A stretch of 64,000 nucleotides of DNA from an uncultured Acetatifactor sp. (GTDB lineage: Bacteria > Bacillota > Clostridia > Lachnospirales > Lachnospiraceae). Location of the stretch: positions 1,140 to 65,139 of the forward strand of contig CAJUCE010000019.1 of NCBI GenBank assembly GCA_910584865.1. Reading direction: 5' to 3'. The translations under genes were made by a program, and so were the position numbers. A model generated the notes under the pieces. That model saw only the letters and a list, made by a program, of their open reading frames with translations. It made no database searches and was not told where the DNA came from. Numbering within the stretch: the stretch's first letter is position 1; each line of letters starts with the position of its first letter. Shown here one piece after another: positions 42,496-51,324 of the stretch.

Positions 42496-45369
42496 ATGGA
42501 AAAAGGCAAAAAAGACGAATCCTTTATGATGAAATTTTCCACCCTGATCGTGGATAAGAGGAAAGGCTTTTATCTGGTTTTCATTTTGCTGATCGCATAC
42601 AGCATATTGTCCATGAATAAGGTAAAAGTCAACAATGATCTGACCTCCTATCTGCCGGACAGCACGGAGACACGGCAGGGGCTGGATCTGATGGAGGAAC
42701 AGTTTATTACCTATGGCACGGCCCGGATCATGGTGTGCAGTGTAACTTATGAGGAAGCGGAGGAACTGGCAGAGCAGATCCGCCGGGCGGACGGGGTCAG
42801 TATGTTGGATTTTGAGGACACGGAAGCATACTATCATGATATGGAAGCGTTATTCAAAGTCACTTTTGACGGGGAGGCCGGGGCTGAGGAGACTCTTGCC
42901 TGGCTGAACGGGATTTTGGATGAACTGTCCGGATACGATGTGTATTATACTTCCGATATCGGACAGGAGGAGAGGGATGCCTCGGATCTTCAAAATGACA
43001 TGATTGTCATTTTGATTCTGGCAGGCGTGGTCATTGTGGCGGTGCTTCTGTTTACATCTACCACATATGCGGAGATTCCGGTATTCCTGATGACTTTTAT
43101 TGTGGCGGCGATTCTGAACAAAGGTACCAATTACTGGTTCGGGACCATAAGCTTTGTCACGGATTCCATTGCGGTAGTGCTGCAGCTGGCTCTGGCGGTG
43201 GATTATGCCATCATCCTCTGCCACCGTTTTATGGAGGAACATGAGGACAAGGACGCCAGGGAGGCGGTGATCGTGGCCCTGAGCAAGGCGATTCCTGAGA
43301 TTTCCTCCAGTTCCCTGACCACGGTGTCTGGTATGGTGGCCATGATGTTTATGCAGTTTGGCATCGGTTATGACATGGGAATCGTGCTGGCGAAGGCCAT
43401 TCTGCTGAGCCTGATCTCGGTATTCTTCCTGATGCCGGGCCTGCTTTTGACCTTCGCCAATGCAATAGACCATTCCCATCACAAGAGTTTTGTGCCCAAC
43501 ATTACGGCGGTGGGAAAATTCTGTGTACATACCCGTTTCGTGGTGCCGCCCCTGCTCCTGGTCATGGTGGTGGCCGGAGCTGTCTTATCGGGAAAGGCGG
43601 ATTATGTCTATGATGTAAATACCCTGAAATCCAAAAACATGAGTGAAAATAAATTTTCGGCGGAGATGGTAAATCGGGAATTCGGAACCGTGAACCAGCT
43701 GGCAGTCATGGTGCCGTGCGGTGACTATGAGAAGGAGGGGCAGGTCCTGCGGGAACTGGAACGGATGCCAGAGGTGGATTCCTGCATGGGACTGGCCAAT
43801 ATCGAGGCCATGGACGGCTATATTCTCACACAGCAGCTCTCCCCCAGGGAGTTCGCGGAACTGATTGATATGGATATTGAGGTGGCAAATCTACTCTATT
43901 CCGCCTATGCGGTGGACGGCAGCAACTTCGGGGCGCTCCTGGGAGGGATCAGCGATTATAAGGTGCCGCTGATCGATATGTTTCTCTTCATCTATGACCA
44001 GAAGGAAAAGGGGAGCATCACCCTGGAGGATGAACTGGAGGAGACGCTGACGGATGCCTACTCCCAGATCAGTATCGCCAGGAATCAGCTGTTGGGGGAG
44101 CAGTGCAGTCGTTTTGTCCTGGAACTCTCCCTGCCGGTGGAGGGGGAGGAAACGTACGCCGCGCTGGACCGCATACGCGGTGTGGCCGCAAAATATTATG
44201 ATTATGAGGATATTTATCTGGCGGGCAATTCTACCAGCAACAGGGATCTGAGTGATTCCTTCAGTATGGACAACAATATTATCACGATCCTGACGGCATT
44301 GTTTGTCATGGTGATACTGCTGTTTACTTTCCAGTCCGCAGGCCTGCCTGTTTTGTTGGTGGTGACCATTCAGGGAAGTATCTGGATGAATTTCTCCATG
44401 CCCTATCTCACGGGGGATGTGGTGTATTTCCTGGGATATCTGGTGGTTTCGGCCATTCAGATGGGGGCCACTATAGACTACGCCATTGTAATAACAAGCC
44501 GTTATATGGAGCTGAAGACCTATATGCCCATTAGAAAGGCGATCGTAGAGACCCTGAACCAGGCCTTTCCCACCATTGTAACCAGCGGTTCCATGTTGGT
44601 GGCGGCAGGTTTTATTATCAGCAATGTATCCTCCAATGCGGTGGTGGCGGCCATCGGCCTGGCCCTGGGACGGGGAACTCTGACCTCCATTGGCCTGGTA
44701 CTTCTGGCGCTGCCCCAGACGCTTTTGGTGGGAGATATCATTATAGAGAAAACTGCGTTTACATTGAAACGGGAAACCATCAAACCGCTTCCCGCAGGCG
44801 GACGTGTCCGTATGTCAGGGCATATCAAGGGATATGTAAACGGCGTGGTGGAAGGAGAATTTACCGGTGTGATCGACGGCGAGATGGGGGCTGTGGTTCG
44901 GGCAAAGGATACGGTGGAAAATCTGAGGATCTATGACACGGAGAGGTTGGAGGAACTGCCGCAGCCGGAGGGCAGGGATTCCGGAAATAATGAAGCGGGA
45001 AACCGATCCGCAGGAAGTGCGGAAGGGAACCGGAAGCCCGACGAGGTGGTAACCGGGGAGAAAGACGGGATGCCCTATGCCGCGGAAAGCGGGAAGGAAA
45101 ACCAGAGTTCTGAAGCAGCAAAAGGCGGGGAAGAAAACCGAAAGCCCGAAACCGCAAAAGGAGAAGGAGAAAGCCGGAGTTCTGAAGCAGCAAAAGGCGG
45201 GGAAGAAAGCCGAAAGCCCGAAACCGCAAAAGGAGAAGGAGAAAGCCGGAGTTCTGATGCCGCAAAAGACGGGGAGGAAAAACGGAGAACCAGATTCGGA
45301 AAACGGAAAAAGAAGCGGAACGCACGGCTTGCCGGGAACGGAAAGGAGGCAGCGGAGAATGAAAAATAG
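42496..45369 (+). CDS. MMPL/RND-type exporter with repetitive cytoplasmic tail
   Basis: 957 residues with the doubled MMPL layout. Each half has one membrane helix, a large outer domain, then five helices (first cluster about 170-330, second about 600-760). The conserved membrane acidic residues are in ALAVDYAIILCHRF and ATIDYAIVITSRYM. It exports lipids or lipophilic drugs. After the last helix, about 190 residues extend into the cytoplasm. They start with a bactofilin-like piece (VNGVVEGEFTGVIDGEMGAV) and then a Lys/Glu/Ser repeat (next entry) ending in a very basic tail. Regulated by the divergent TetR gene and translated together with the GLUG protein gene, which overlaps by 11 bases. Confidence 0.85.
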   Translation: MEKGKKDESFMMKFSTLIVDKRKGFYLVFILLIAYSILSMNKVKVNNDLTSYLPDSTETRQGLDLMEEQFITYGTARIMVCSVTYEEAEELAEQIRRADGVSMLDFEDTEAYYHDMEALFKVTFDGEAGAEETLAWLNGILDELSGYDVYYTSDIGQEERDASDLQNDMIVILILAGVVIVAVLLFTSTTYAEIPVFLMTFIVAAILNKGTNYWFGTISFVTDSIAVVLQLALAVDYAIILCHRFMEEHEDKDAREAVIVALSKAIPEISSSSLTTVSGMVAMMFMQFGIGYDMGIVLAKAILLSLISVFFLMPGLLLTFANAIDHSHHKSFVPNITAVGKFCVHTRFVVPPLLLVMVVAGAVLSGKADYVYDVNTLKSKNMSENKFSAEMVNREFGTVNQLAVMVPCGDYEKEGQVLRELERMPEVDSCMGLANIEAMDGYILTQQLSPREFAELIDMDIEVANLLYSAYAVDGSNFGALLGGISDYKVPLIDMFLFIYDQKEKGSITLEDELEETLTDAYSQISIARNQLLGEQCSRFVLELSLPVEGEETYAALDRIRGVAAKYYDYEDIYLAGNSTSNRDLSDSFSMDNNIITILTALFVMVILLFTFQSAGLPVLLVVTIQGSIWMNFSMPYLTGDVVYFLGYLVVSAIQMGATIDYAIVITSRYMELKTYMPIRKAIVETLNQAFPTIVTSGSMLVAAGFIISNVSSNAVVAAIGLALGRGTLTSIGLVLLALPQTLLVGDIIIEKTAFTLKRETIKPLPAGGRVRMSGHIKGYVNGVVEGEFTGVIDGEMGAVVRAKDTVENLRIYDTERLEELPQPEGRDSGNNEAGNRSAGSAEGNRKPDEVVTGEKDGMPYAAESGKENQSSEAAKGGEENRKPETAKGEGESRSSEAAKGGEESRKPETAKGEGESRSSDAAKDGEEKRRTRFGKRKKKRNARLAGNGKEAAENEK
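45106..45300 (+). repeat. 72-base tandem repeat at the end of the MMPL gene
   Basis: Two nearly perfect 72-base copies (45106-45177, 45178-45249) and a partial third encode 24-residue units beginning SSEAAKGGEE and ending GEGESR. Because 72 is a multiple of three, frame is kept on expansion. The +2 frame is also open through the whole repeat and encodes a Lys-rich chain continuous with the downstream GLUG gene. Confidence 0.85.
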
Positions 45370-48300
45370 GAAATCCACAATACAGATACAGGCATCATTA
45401 ACTTTGCCTGCTGTCCTGTCGCTGGTTTTGTCAGGAATCCCGGCAGCCGGGGCAGTCCCGGTGGCAAAGGCGCAGGAGTACTCTGTTTTCGGGCAGATGA
45501 TTTCAGGTGAAAACGAGGAGGAGACCATCGATGAGTCCCAATATACCATTATCTCCGTTTCCACCGAGGAGGAGCTGGCTCAACTGGCCGAGGACTGCCG
45601 ATTTGACGCATGGTCCAGGGATAAATATGTATGTCTGGAGAATGATATTGTTCTTCAGGAGCATGACCGGATCAGCATTCCTAGTTTCGGGGGGATCTTT
45701 GACGGCGGGGGACATACCGTTTCAGGCCTGAATCTGACGGTAACAGGTTCTGTGACAGGACTGTTCCGATATGTTCAGGCAGGAGGAACGGTGCGGAATC
45801 TGTCTGTTTCAGGAAGGGTGACACCGGACGGTACCGGAAGCCGGGCAGGCATCCTGGCAGGGGTAAATTATGGCAGGATCATAAACTGCAGCGTGGACGG
45901 AAGCGTGGCAGGAACAGAGGAAATCGGCGGGATAGCGGGAGTCAACGAGGAGACGGGGGAAATCAGGCTCTGCAATTCTTCTGCCGCCGTGACAGGGGAT
46001 CACTACACAGGAGGAATCTGCGGAAGCAATAAGGGGATATTGAATAACTGCCGGAACTTAGGCGATATCAATACTCATACAACGGAAGTGCACCAGGGGA
46101 TTGAGGATATCTCGATGGAAGATATCGAGAATCTGGGCGCTGCGGAGAGTGTGCCGGTACATACGGACACAGGGGGCGTTGCGGGATATTCGGAAGGAAA
46201 GATTTATTACTGTATCAATTCCGGAAAAGTAGGCTATCAGCATGTGGGCTACAATACAGGAGGCATAGTGGGACGTCTGCACCAGGGGTATCTGCAGAAT
46301 TGCACCAATACGGGACATATCCTTGGAAGGAAAGATGTGGGCGGCATTGTGGGACAGATGGAACCTTTTCTTGAGATTACCTATCTGAACGACAAACTCA
46401 GTGAAATAGACAGGGAGACACAGGTCTTTTTCGACTTGCTGGAGGCGGCTCATGAAGATCTGAGTAGTTACAGCGCAGAGGCATCAGCGCTGACCGGCAG
46501 CATCAGCGCGCATCTGACCAACGCTTCAGGAGCCGGAGGAACCCTGCTTGGGACAGCAAACGAATTATGGTACATTTATAATCAGGAACTTACCGGGATA
46601 GGGAATGACCTGAACCGCCTTACAGGAGAATGGGCAGATCAGGCGGAAGCTGACAAGGAGAAATGGGAGGAAGCTAACAGGGAAACTCTGTCGGCAGGGG
46701 GCAGTATAGGGGAAGTTGCATCAGCAGGGAACAGTACGGGAGACACGCCTTTGGAGGGAACCGGCGTAGGAGATGGCTTCAACGGGACGGAAAAACTTCC
46801 TTCAGGGGACGCAGACTGGACAAATAAGCTTCCCGGGGGAGGTTTTGACGGGACGAACCGCATTCCGTCAGGTCCCGCGGCAGATGTGGAAAGCTATCTG
46901 GCGGCCTTGAGACGGTTTGGCGAGGGCACAAGTGCGCATCTTGGAAATCTTACATCGGCTACAAATGACAGAAGCGGGGGAATCAACAATAATCTGGAGG
47001 TTTTGAACGCCGAGCTCAATGCGGCGGGAAACGAACTGCAGCGCCTTGCGGAGGTGATGAGGCAGGGAGGGGATGGCACGTCTGCCAATATTGATGCCCT
47101 GATGGAACAGGGCAAGGTTCTCCGTCGCTTAATCAATGAGCTGCGTGACGATCTGTTCCGATACGAAGGGATTACCGTTGAGGATATATCGGACGAAACT
47201 GTGGAAGAACCTTCCGGAGAACCCGGGGCGGAAGCGGGGAACGGAGAGGATCCTGAAGTGAAAGCAGAGAACGGAGAGACCCCCGGGGCGGAAGCGGAGA
47301 AAGGAGCAGGTAAAGAAGCGGATCCCGATTCCGAAGAGGCATACTATGATACCCAGTCTTTTCAACAGGGAAAGGTAACGCTGTGTGAGAACGAAGGAAT
47401 TGTGGAGGCCGATACCAATGTGGGCGGCATTACCGGAACCATCGCCACAGAATATGACTTTGATCCGGAGGATGACATCACGGTCACCGGCGCGGAAAGC
47501 TTTCATATAGAGCAGACACTGAAGGCGGTGGTGAGAGAGAGCCGCAATGTGGGTGCTGTTACAGGCAAGAAGGACTATGTGGGCGGAATCGTGGGAAAAG
47601 CTGATTCCGGCGCGGTGGTTTCCTGTGAATCCTATGGGGAGATATGCAGTACAGGCGGAAGTTATGTGGGAGGCATCGCAGGCGCCTCCGGTTATTGTAT
47701 CAGGAACTGCTATATGATGGGCAGTCTGTCCGGAAGAAATTATGTGGGAGGCATTGTGGGCAGAGGCTGCGATGTGTTTTACAGCTATGCCTATCCGGAA
47801 GTGGAATTTTCCGGAGAGTGTGCAGGTTCCGTTGCGGGCTCCCTTCAGGAGGACGGCACTTTGTACGGCAATTATTATGTGGCCGGCAAGACGCCCGGCG
47901 TGGATTCCATCGGATATGAAAAGGGCGCCGAACCGCTGACTTATACGGAATTCTGCAGCAGAGAGGGTGTGCCGGAGGAGTTTCTGACGTTTACGGTCAG
48001 CTTCCGGGTCGACGGGAAGGAGCTTGCCGCCTTTGAATGTGCCTACGGGGAGAGTATAGACCAGGCCCTGGTTCCTGAGATTCCCGAAAAGGAAGGATAC
48101 TATGGGCTGTGGCCTGATTTCGACTATGGCCGTGTGACAGGCAGCCGCATTTTGGAAGCCGAGTACAGAAAGTGGGTTTCTTCTCTGGCTTCGGAGGAGA
48201 AGGATGAGAACGGCAGAGGAAAAGTTTTGGTACAGGGAGAATTTCTGCCGGAGGATACACTGAGGATAGAAGCAGGGGACAGCGGGGGAACAAAGCTGTC

Positions 48301-48640
48301 CATATTCCGGGGAGAGGATAGCGGGGAAGAGGTTCCGATCCAGATGCAGAAAGCCACAGTGCGGGTTCTATGCGGAGAAACCGAAACTTCCGCGGCGCAG
48401 ATTTGGGAGGACGGCGTCTGGAAGCCTGTGTCCGGCAGTGTGATGGGAAGTTATCTGGAATTTGACCTGGACCTTCCCGGGGATTTCCGTATCGTGCAGG
48501 AGGATGACGGAGACGGAAGGCAGATCATTGGGTATTGCGCCATCGGAGGCGCGGCCGTGCTGGTTCTGCTTGTCCTGCGGCGTATCCTGAAACACAGAAG
48601 GAAACCAGGAACCGCGGCAGGTAAAAGGAAGAAGACATAA
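45359..48640 (+). CDS. Large secreted GLUG-repeat surface protein
   Basis: 1093 residues from the ATG at 45359, chosen because AAGGAGG precedes it and a signal peptide follows (basic start, then LTLPAVLSLVLSGIPAAGA). Repeats of the GLUG type run at about 130-350 and again after residue 690 (YTGGICGSNKG, VGGIVGQM, GGIAGASGYC), forming a beta-solenoid. A long central stretch about 400-650 is helical and Ser/Thr/Glu-rich. An InlB-like repeat follows (VSFRVDGKELAAFECAYGES). The C-terminus ends in a membrane helix (IIGYCAIGGAAVLVLLVL) and a basic tail instead of an LPXTG sorting signal, so it is anchored by its own helix. Joined to the MMPL gene by an 11-base overlap; the two probably work on the cell envelope. 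Confidence 0.8.
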   Translation: MKNRKSTIQIQASLTLPAVLSLVLSGIPAAGAVPVAKAQEYSVFGQMISGENEEETIDESQYTIISVSTEEELAQLAEDCRFDAWSRDKYVCLENDIVLQEHDRISIPSFGGIFDGGGHTVSGLNLTVTGSVTGLFRYVQAGGTVRNLSVSGRVTPDGTGSRAGILAGVNYGRIINCSVDGSVAGTEEIGGIAGVNEETGEIRLCNSSAAVTGDHYTGGICGSNKGILNNCRNLGDINTHTTEVHQGIEDISMEDIENLGAAESVPVHTDTGGVAGYSEGKIYYCINSGKVGYQHVGYNTGGIVGRLHQGYLQNCTNTGHILGRKDVGGIVGQMEPFLEITYLNDKLSEIDRETQVFFDLLEAAHEDLSSYSAEASALTGSISAHLTNASGAGGTLLGTANELWYIYNQELTGIGNDLNRLTGEWADQAEADKEKWEEANRETLSAGGSIGEVASAGNSTGDTPLEGTGVGDGFNGTEKLPSGDADWTNKLPGGGFDGTNRIPSGPAADVESYLAALRRFGEGTSAHLGNLTSATNDRSGGINNNLEVLNAELNAAGNELQRLAEVMRQGGDGTSANIDALMEQGKVLRRLINELRDDLFRYEGITVEDISDETVEEPSGEPGAEAGNGEDPEVKAENGETPGAEAEKGAGKEADPDSEEAYYDTQSFQQGKVTLCENEGIVEADTNVGGITGTIATEYDFDPEDDITVTGAESFHIEQTLKAVVRESRNVGAVTGKKDYVGGIVGKADSGAVVSCESYGEICSTGGSYVGGIAGASGYCIRNCYMMGSLSGRNYVGGIVGRGCDVFYSYAYPEVEFSGECAGSVAGSLQEDGTLYGNYYVAGKTPGVDSIGYEKGAEPLTYTEFCSREGVPEEFLTFTVSFRVDGKELAAFECAYGESIDQALVPEIPEKEGYYGLWPDFDYGRVTGSRILEAEYRKWVSSLASEEKDENGRGKVLVQGEFLPEDTLRIEAGDSGGTKLSIFRGEDSGEEVPIQMQKATVRVLCGETETSAAQIWEDGVWKPVSGSVMGSYLEFDLDLPGDFRIVQEDDGDGRQIIGYCAIGGAAVLVLLVLRRILKHRRKPGTAAGKRKKT

Positions 48641-48749
48641 TGATTATTAAGAATTGAAATTCGGATTGCGCCATGATATACTGTTCAAAGTGAGGATTGA
48701 GATTGTTTATATACTATTCTGCGCAGAGCGGTGATTGGAGGAGAAGAGA

Positions 48750-49352
48750 TTGATAAACAGAGATTGCGTAATCCGGACGGATATTTCCGATGAAGAGATG
48801 GAAAGCTGCATAGAGAATGCGATGTTTCTGGTCAAAACCATGCAGGATCGCCCTGACTTACATTCACGCAGTTATATGGAGCGTTTTATTAATATTTTAA
48901 TGGGTGAGGCAGCCGAGAGGGCCGTTATAAAGTGGATCAGGGGAAAGGGAAAGTATGCCGTCTCGGCCGTTGATAAAAGGTCAGGAAAGCCGGATCTGGG
49001 GCATGATATTATTCTGAGGGACAAAAAGCAAAAGGAAATCGTATGTTCCGTGAAGTCTTCTCTGTCGGCTTGCAAGAGCCATATAGACGAAATTTTGAAA
49101 AGCTTCACCATCGCCGCCAAAAGGAGCGAAATAAGGCAGGTGAATATACAGGTTTATTATTGGCTTTCGCTAAAGGGAGATCATGAGTACAGAGTCACGG
49201 TACCCTCTAATAATAATATGGCGATTATAGGATGGGCAGGGGAAAATGACATAGAAAAATTCGGAAATTATTCTACAGAACACAGAGAAGTGGCGGAAAT
49301 AAAATTGGAGCAGATCCGTTCCATGGAGAGTTTGCTGGAGTTTCTATCATAA
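48750..49352 (+). CDS. Possible PD-(D/E)XK nuclease-like accessory protein
   Basis: 200 residues from a TTG start at 48750, chosen because GGAGGAG lies 4 bases upstream. The pattern GEAAERAVIKWIRGKG, then SGKPDLGHDIIL and EIVCSVKSSLSACKSHI resembles a restriction-endonuclease-type core: Asp after PDLGH, then a strand with Lys (CSVKSS) at the second position where E-x-K is usual. The catalytic Glu seems replaced by Ser or lies elsewhere. It is followed after 70 bases by the Type III modification gene, so it could be an R-M accessory or replacement nuclease. Family not named with certainty. Confidence 0.45.
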   Translation: MINRDCVIRTDISDEEMESCIENAMFLVKTMQDRPDLHSRSYMERFINILMGEAAERAVIKWIRGKGKYAVSAVDKRSGKPDLGHDIILRDKKQKEIVCSVKSSLSACKSHIDEILKSFTIAAKRSEIRQVNIQVYYWLSLKGDHEYRVTVPSNNNMAIIGWAGENDIEKFGNYSTEHREVAEIKLEQIRSMESLLEFLS

Positions 49353-49422
49353 GCGGCAGAGATTTCCGGAATGCAGAACAGCAAGCGGAGATTGATACTT
49401 TGCGTATAAGAGGAGCCTGGAA

Positions 49423-51312
49423 ATGGAAAACAGAATCAAGGGCCTTTCGATGGATCTGGAAGCGGCCAACAGGGAGAAATTAGAGAGTATATTTCCGGAG
49501 TGCTTCACGGAGGGGCAGCTGGATGCGGTTAAGCTGCTGTCCCTTTGCGGACAGTATGCTGCCGACGATTATGAGAAATATGAGTTTAAGTGGAGGGGCA
49601 AGAGCGAATGCCTGCGCCTTGCCCAGAAGCAGAGCACAGGGACCCTGCGCCCCTGCCCCGGGGAAAGCGTCAATTTCGATACCACCCAAAACCTTTATAT
49701 AGAAGGGGATAATCTGGAAGTTCTGAAGCTGCTGCAGAAGTCCTATTTTGGCAAAGTGAAAATGATCTACATAGATCCGCCCTATAATACAGGCAATGAT
49801 TTTGTATATGAAGACAATTTTGCGGATCCCCTGGCACGGTACAGGGAAGTGACCGGGCAGGCCGCAAAGAGCAATCCGGAGACAGCGGGACGGTTTCACA
49901 CAAACTGGCTGAATATGATGTATCCGCGCCTAAGGCTTGCCGCGAATCTTCTGCGGGACGACGGAGCCATGTTTATCAGCATTGATGACAATGAAGTAGA
50001 TAATTTAAAGAAATTATGCAATGAGGTTTTCGGGGAGGACAACTTCGCAGGTCAGTTTCCCTGGAGGAAAAGAACGGCGAAATCGGATGTGCCATTCGGA
50101 ATTTCCAGAGATTACGAATGGGTGCTGTGCTATGCGAGGTGCAGTGATTTTACCGCAAGGCTGGAAGGCGGCACGCGCAGATATTTTGAAACGGAGGATT
50201 TCCCCGGCAGGCCCTGGCGTATCCATGACCTGACGAAGCAGACAAGCGCCGGCGAGCGCCCCAACAGTTTCTTTACCATAACGAACCCGAGAACGGGGGA
50301 GGAATACCCGGCCAATCCCAACCGCACCTGGGCAATTACCCGGGAGACATTTGAGAAATATTTGCAGGAGGAGAGAATTGTCTTCCCGGGCGATTACAGT
50401 TTTCTGAACATTTCAAGGCCCGCTTTCCGATACTTTAAAGAGGATGATATGGCGAAGGCGGGAGATAAGTTCGGCTATATTCCGGTCAGTACGAGACTTC
50501 CTGCGGAGATCGGAATGACCCGGGACGGAACCGGAGAGATAACGGAGCTTTTTCACGGGAAAGTATTCGAATTTCCGAAACCTGTTTCCCTCATCAAACA
50601 TTTCGTGAAAATGGCTACTATAACGTCAAAAAAAGATCGAGATATCATTCTTGATTTTTTCAGCGGAAGCGCTACAACTGCCCATGCGGTGATGCAGTTA
50701 AATGAGGAAGACGGCGGAAACAGGCAGTTCATTATGGTGCAGCTTCCGGAAATGTGCGGGGAAGGCAGCGAGGCGGCGAAGAGCGGCTACGGAAATATCT
50801 GCGAGATCGGAAAAGAGCGTATCCGACGTGCAGGCAAGAGCATCCTGGAGAGAAGAGAAGGCAGGTCCGCTTCCGGGAGAACAGGCGTCCCTGCGGATGT
50901 GGGCTTCAAAGTTTTTAAATTGGACAGCTCCAATCTAAAGGTATGGGACGATACCCCCGTTGAGGACGGGGATGCGGAGGGCCTGGTGAACCGTATGGCT
51001 GAATATGCGGACGGGATAAAGGCGGAGCGGGGCGAGCTGGATTTGGCCTATGAGATTCTGCTGAAGATGGGATATCCCTTAACTGCCGGGCTTTCTGCCT
51101 TTGAGACGGAAGGGCTGAGAATTTATAAGGTATCTGACGGTGAGATGCTTATCTGTCTGCAGAGCGGCATCACAACAGAAGGAGTTGAGAAAATGGCGGC
51201 TCTGCGGCCCCGGAAAATCGTGACTGCGGACAGCGCCTTCGCGGATAGTTCGGCAATGTGGAATGCGCACGATTTGCTGGAAAAAAGGCAGATCGAATGG
51301 AAGGTTATATAG
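49423..51312 (+). CDS. Type III restriction-modification methyltransferase (Mod)
   Basis: 629 residues of the beta-class adenine-N6 methyltransferase layout. The catalytic motif IV IDPPYNTGNDF lies near residue 117. A variable target-recognition region occupies 220-400. The AdoMet motif I appears after it as DFFSGSATTAHAVMQLN near 410. It methylates one adenine in an asymmetric site and thus protects host DNA. Encoded 12 bases before the Res gene, as in all Type III systems. Complete by length and motifs, so probably functional even if the restriction subunit is not. Confidence 0.9.
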   Translation: MENRIKGLSMDLEAANREKLESIFPECFTEGQLDAVKLLSLCGQYAADDYEKYEFKWRGKSECLRLAQKQSTGTLRPCPGESVNFDTTQNLYIEGDNLEVLKLLQKSYFGKVKMIYIDPPYNTGNDFVYEDNFADPLARYREVTGQAAKSNPETAGRFHTNWLNMMYPRLRLAANLLRDDGAMFISIDDNEVDNLKKLCNEVFGEDNFAGQFPWRKRTAKSDVPFGISRDYEWVLCYARCSDFTARLEGGTRRYFETEDFPGRPWRIHDLTKQTSAGERPNSFFTITNPRTGEEYPANPNRTWAITRETFEKYLQEERIVFPGDYSFLNISRPAFRYFKEDDMAKAGDKFGYIPVSTRLPAEIGMTRDGTGEITELFHGKVFEFPKPVSLIKHFVKMATITSKKDRDIILDFFSGSATTAHAVMQLNEEDGGNRQFIMVQLPEMCGEGSEAAKSGYGNICEIGKERIRRAGKSILERREGRSASGRTGVPADVGFKVFKLDSSNLKVWDDTPVEDGDAEGLVNRMAEYADGIKAERGELDLAYEILLKMGYPLTAGLSAFETEGLRIYKVSDGEMLICLQSGITTEGVEKMAALRPRKIVTADSAFADSSAMWNAHDLLEKRQIEWKVI

Positions 51313-51324
51313 GGAGATGCAGGG

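Noticed and set aside
45106..45300. CRISPR array
   Set aside because: Repeats are contiguous, 72 bases long, without spacers and within a coding frame; no cas genes occur in the window.
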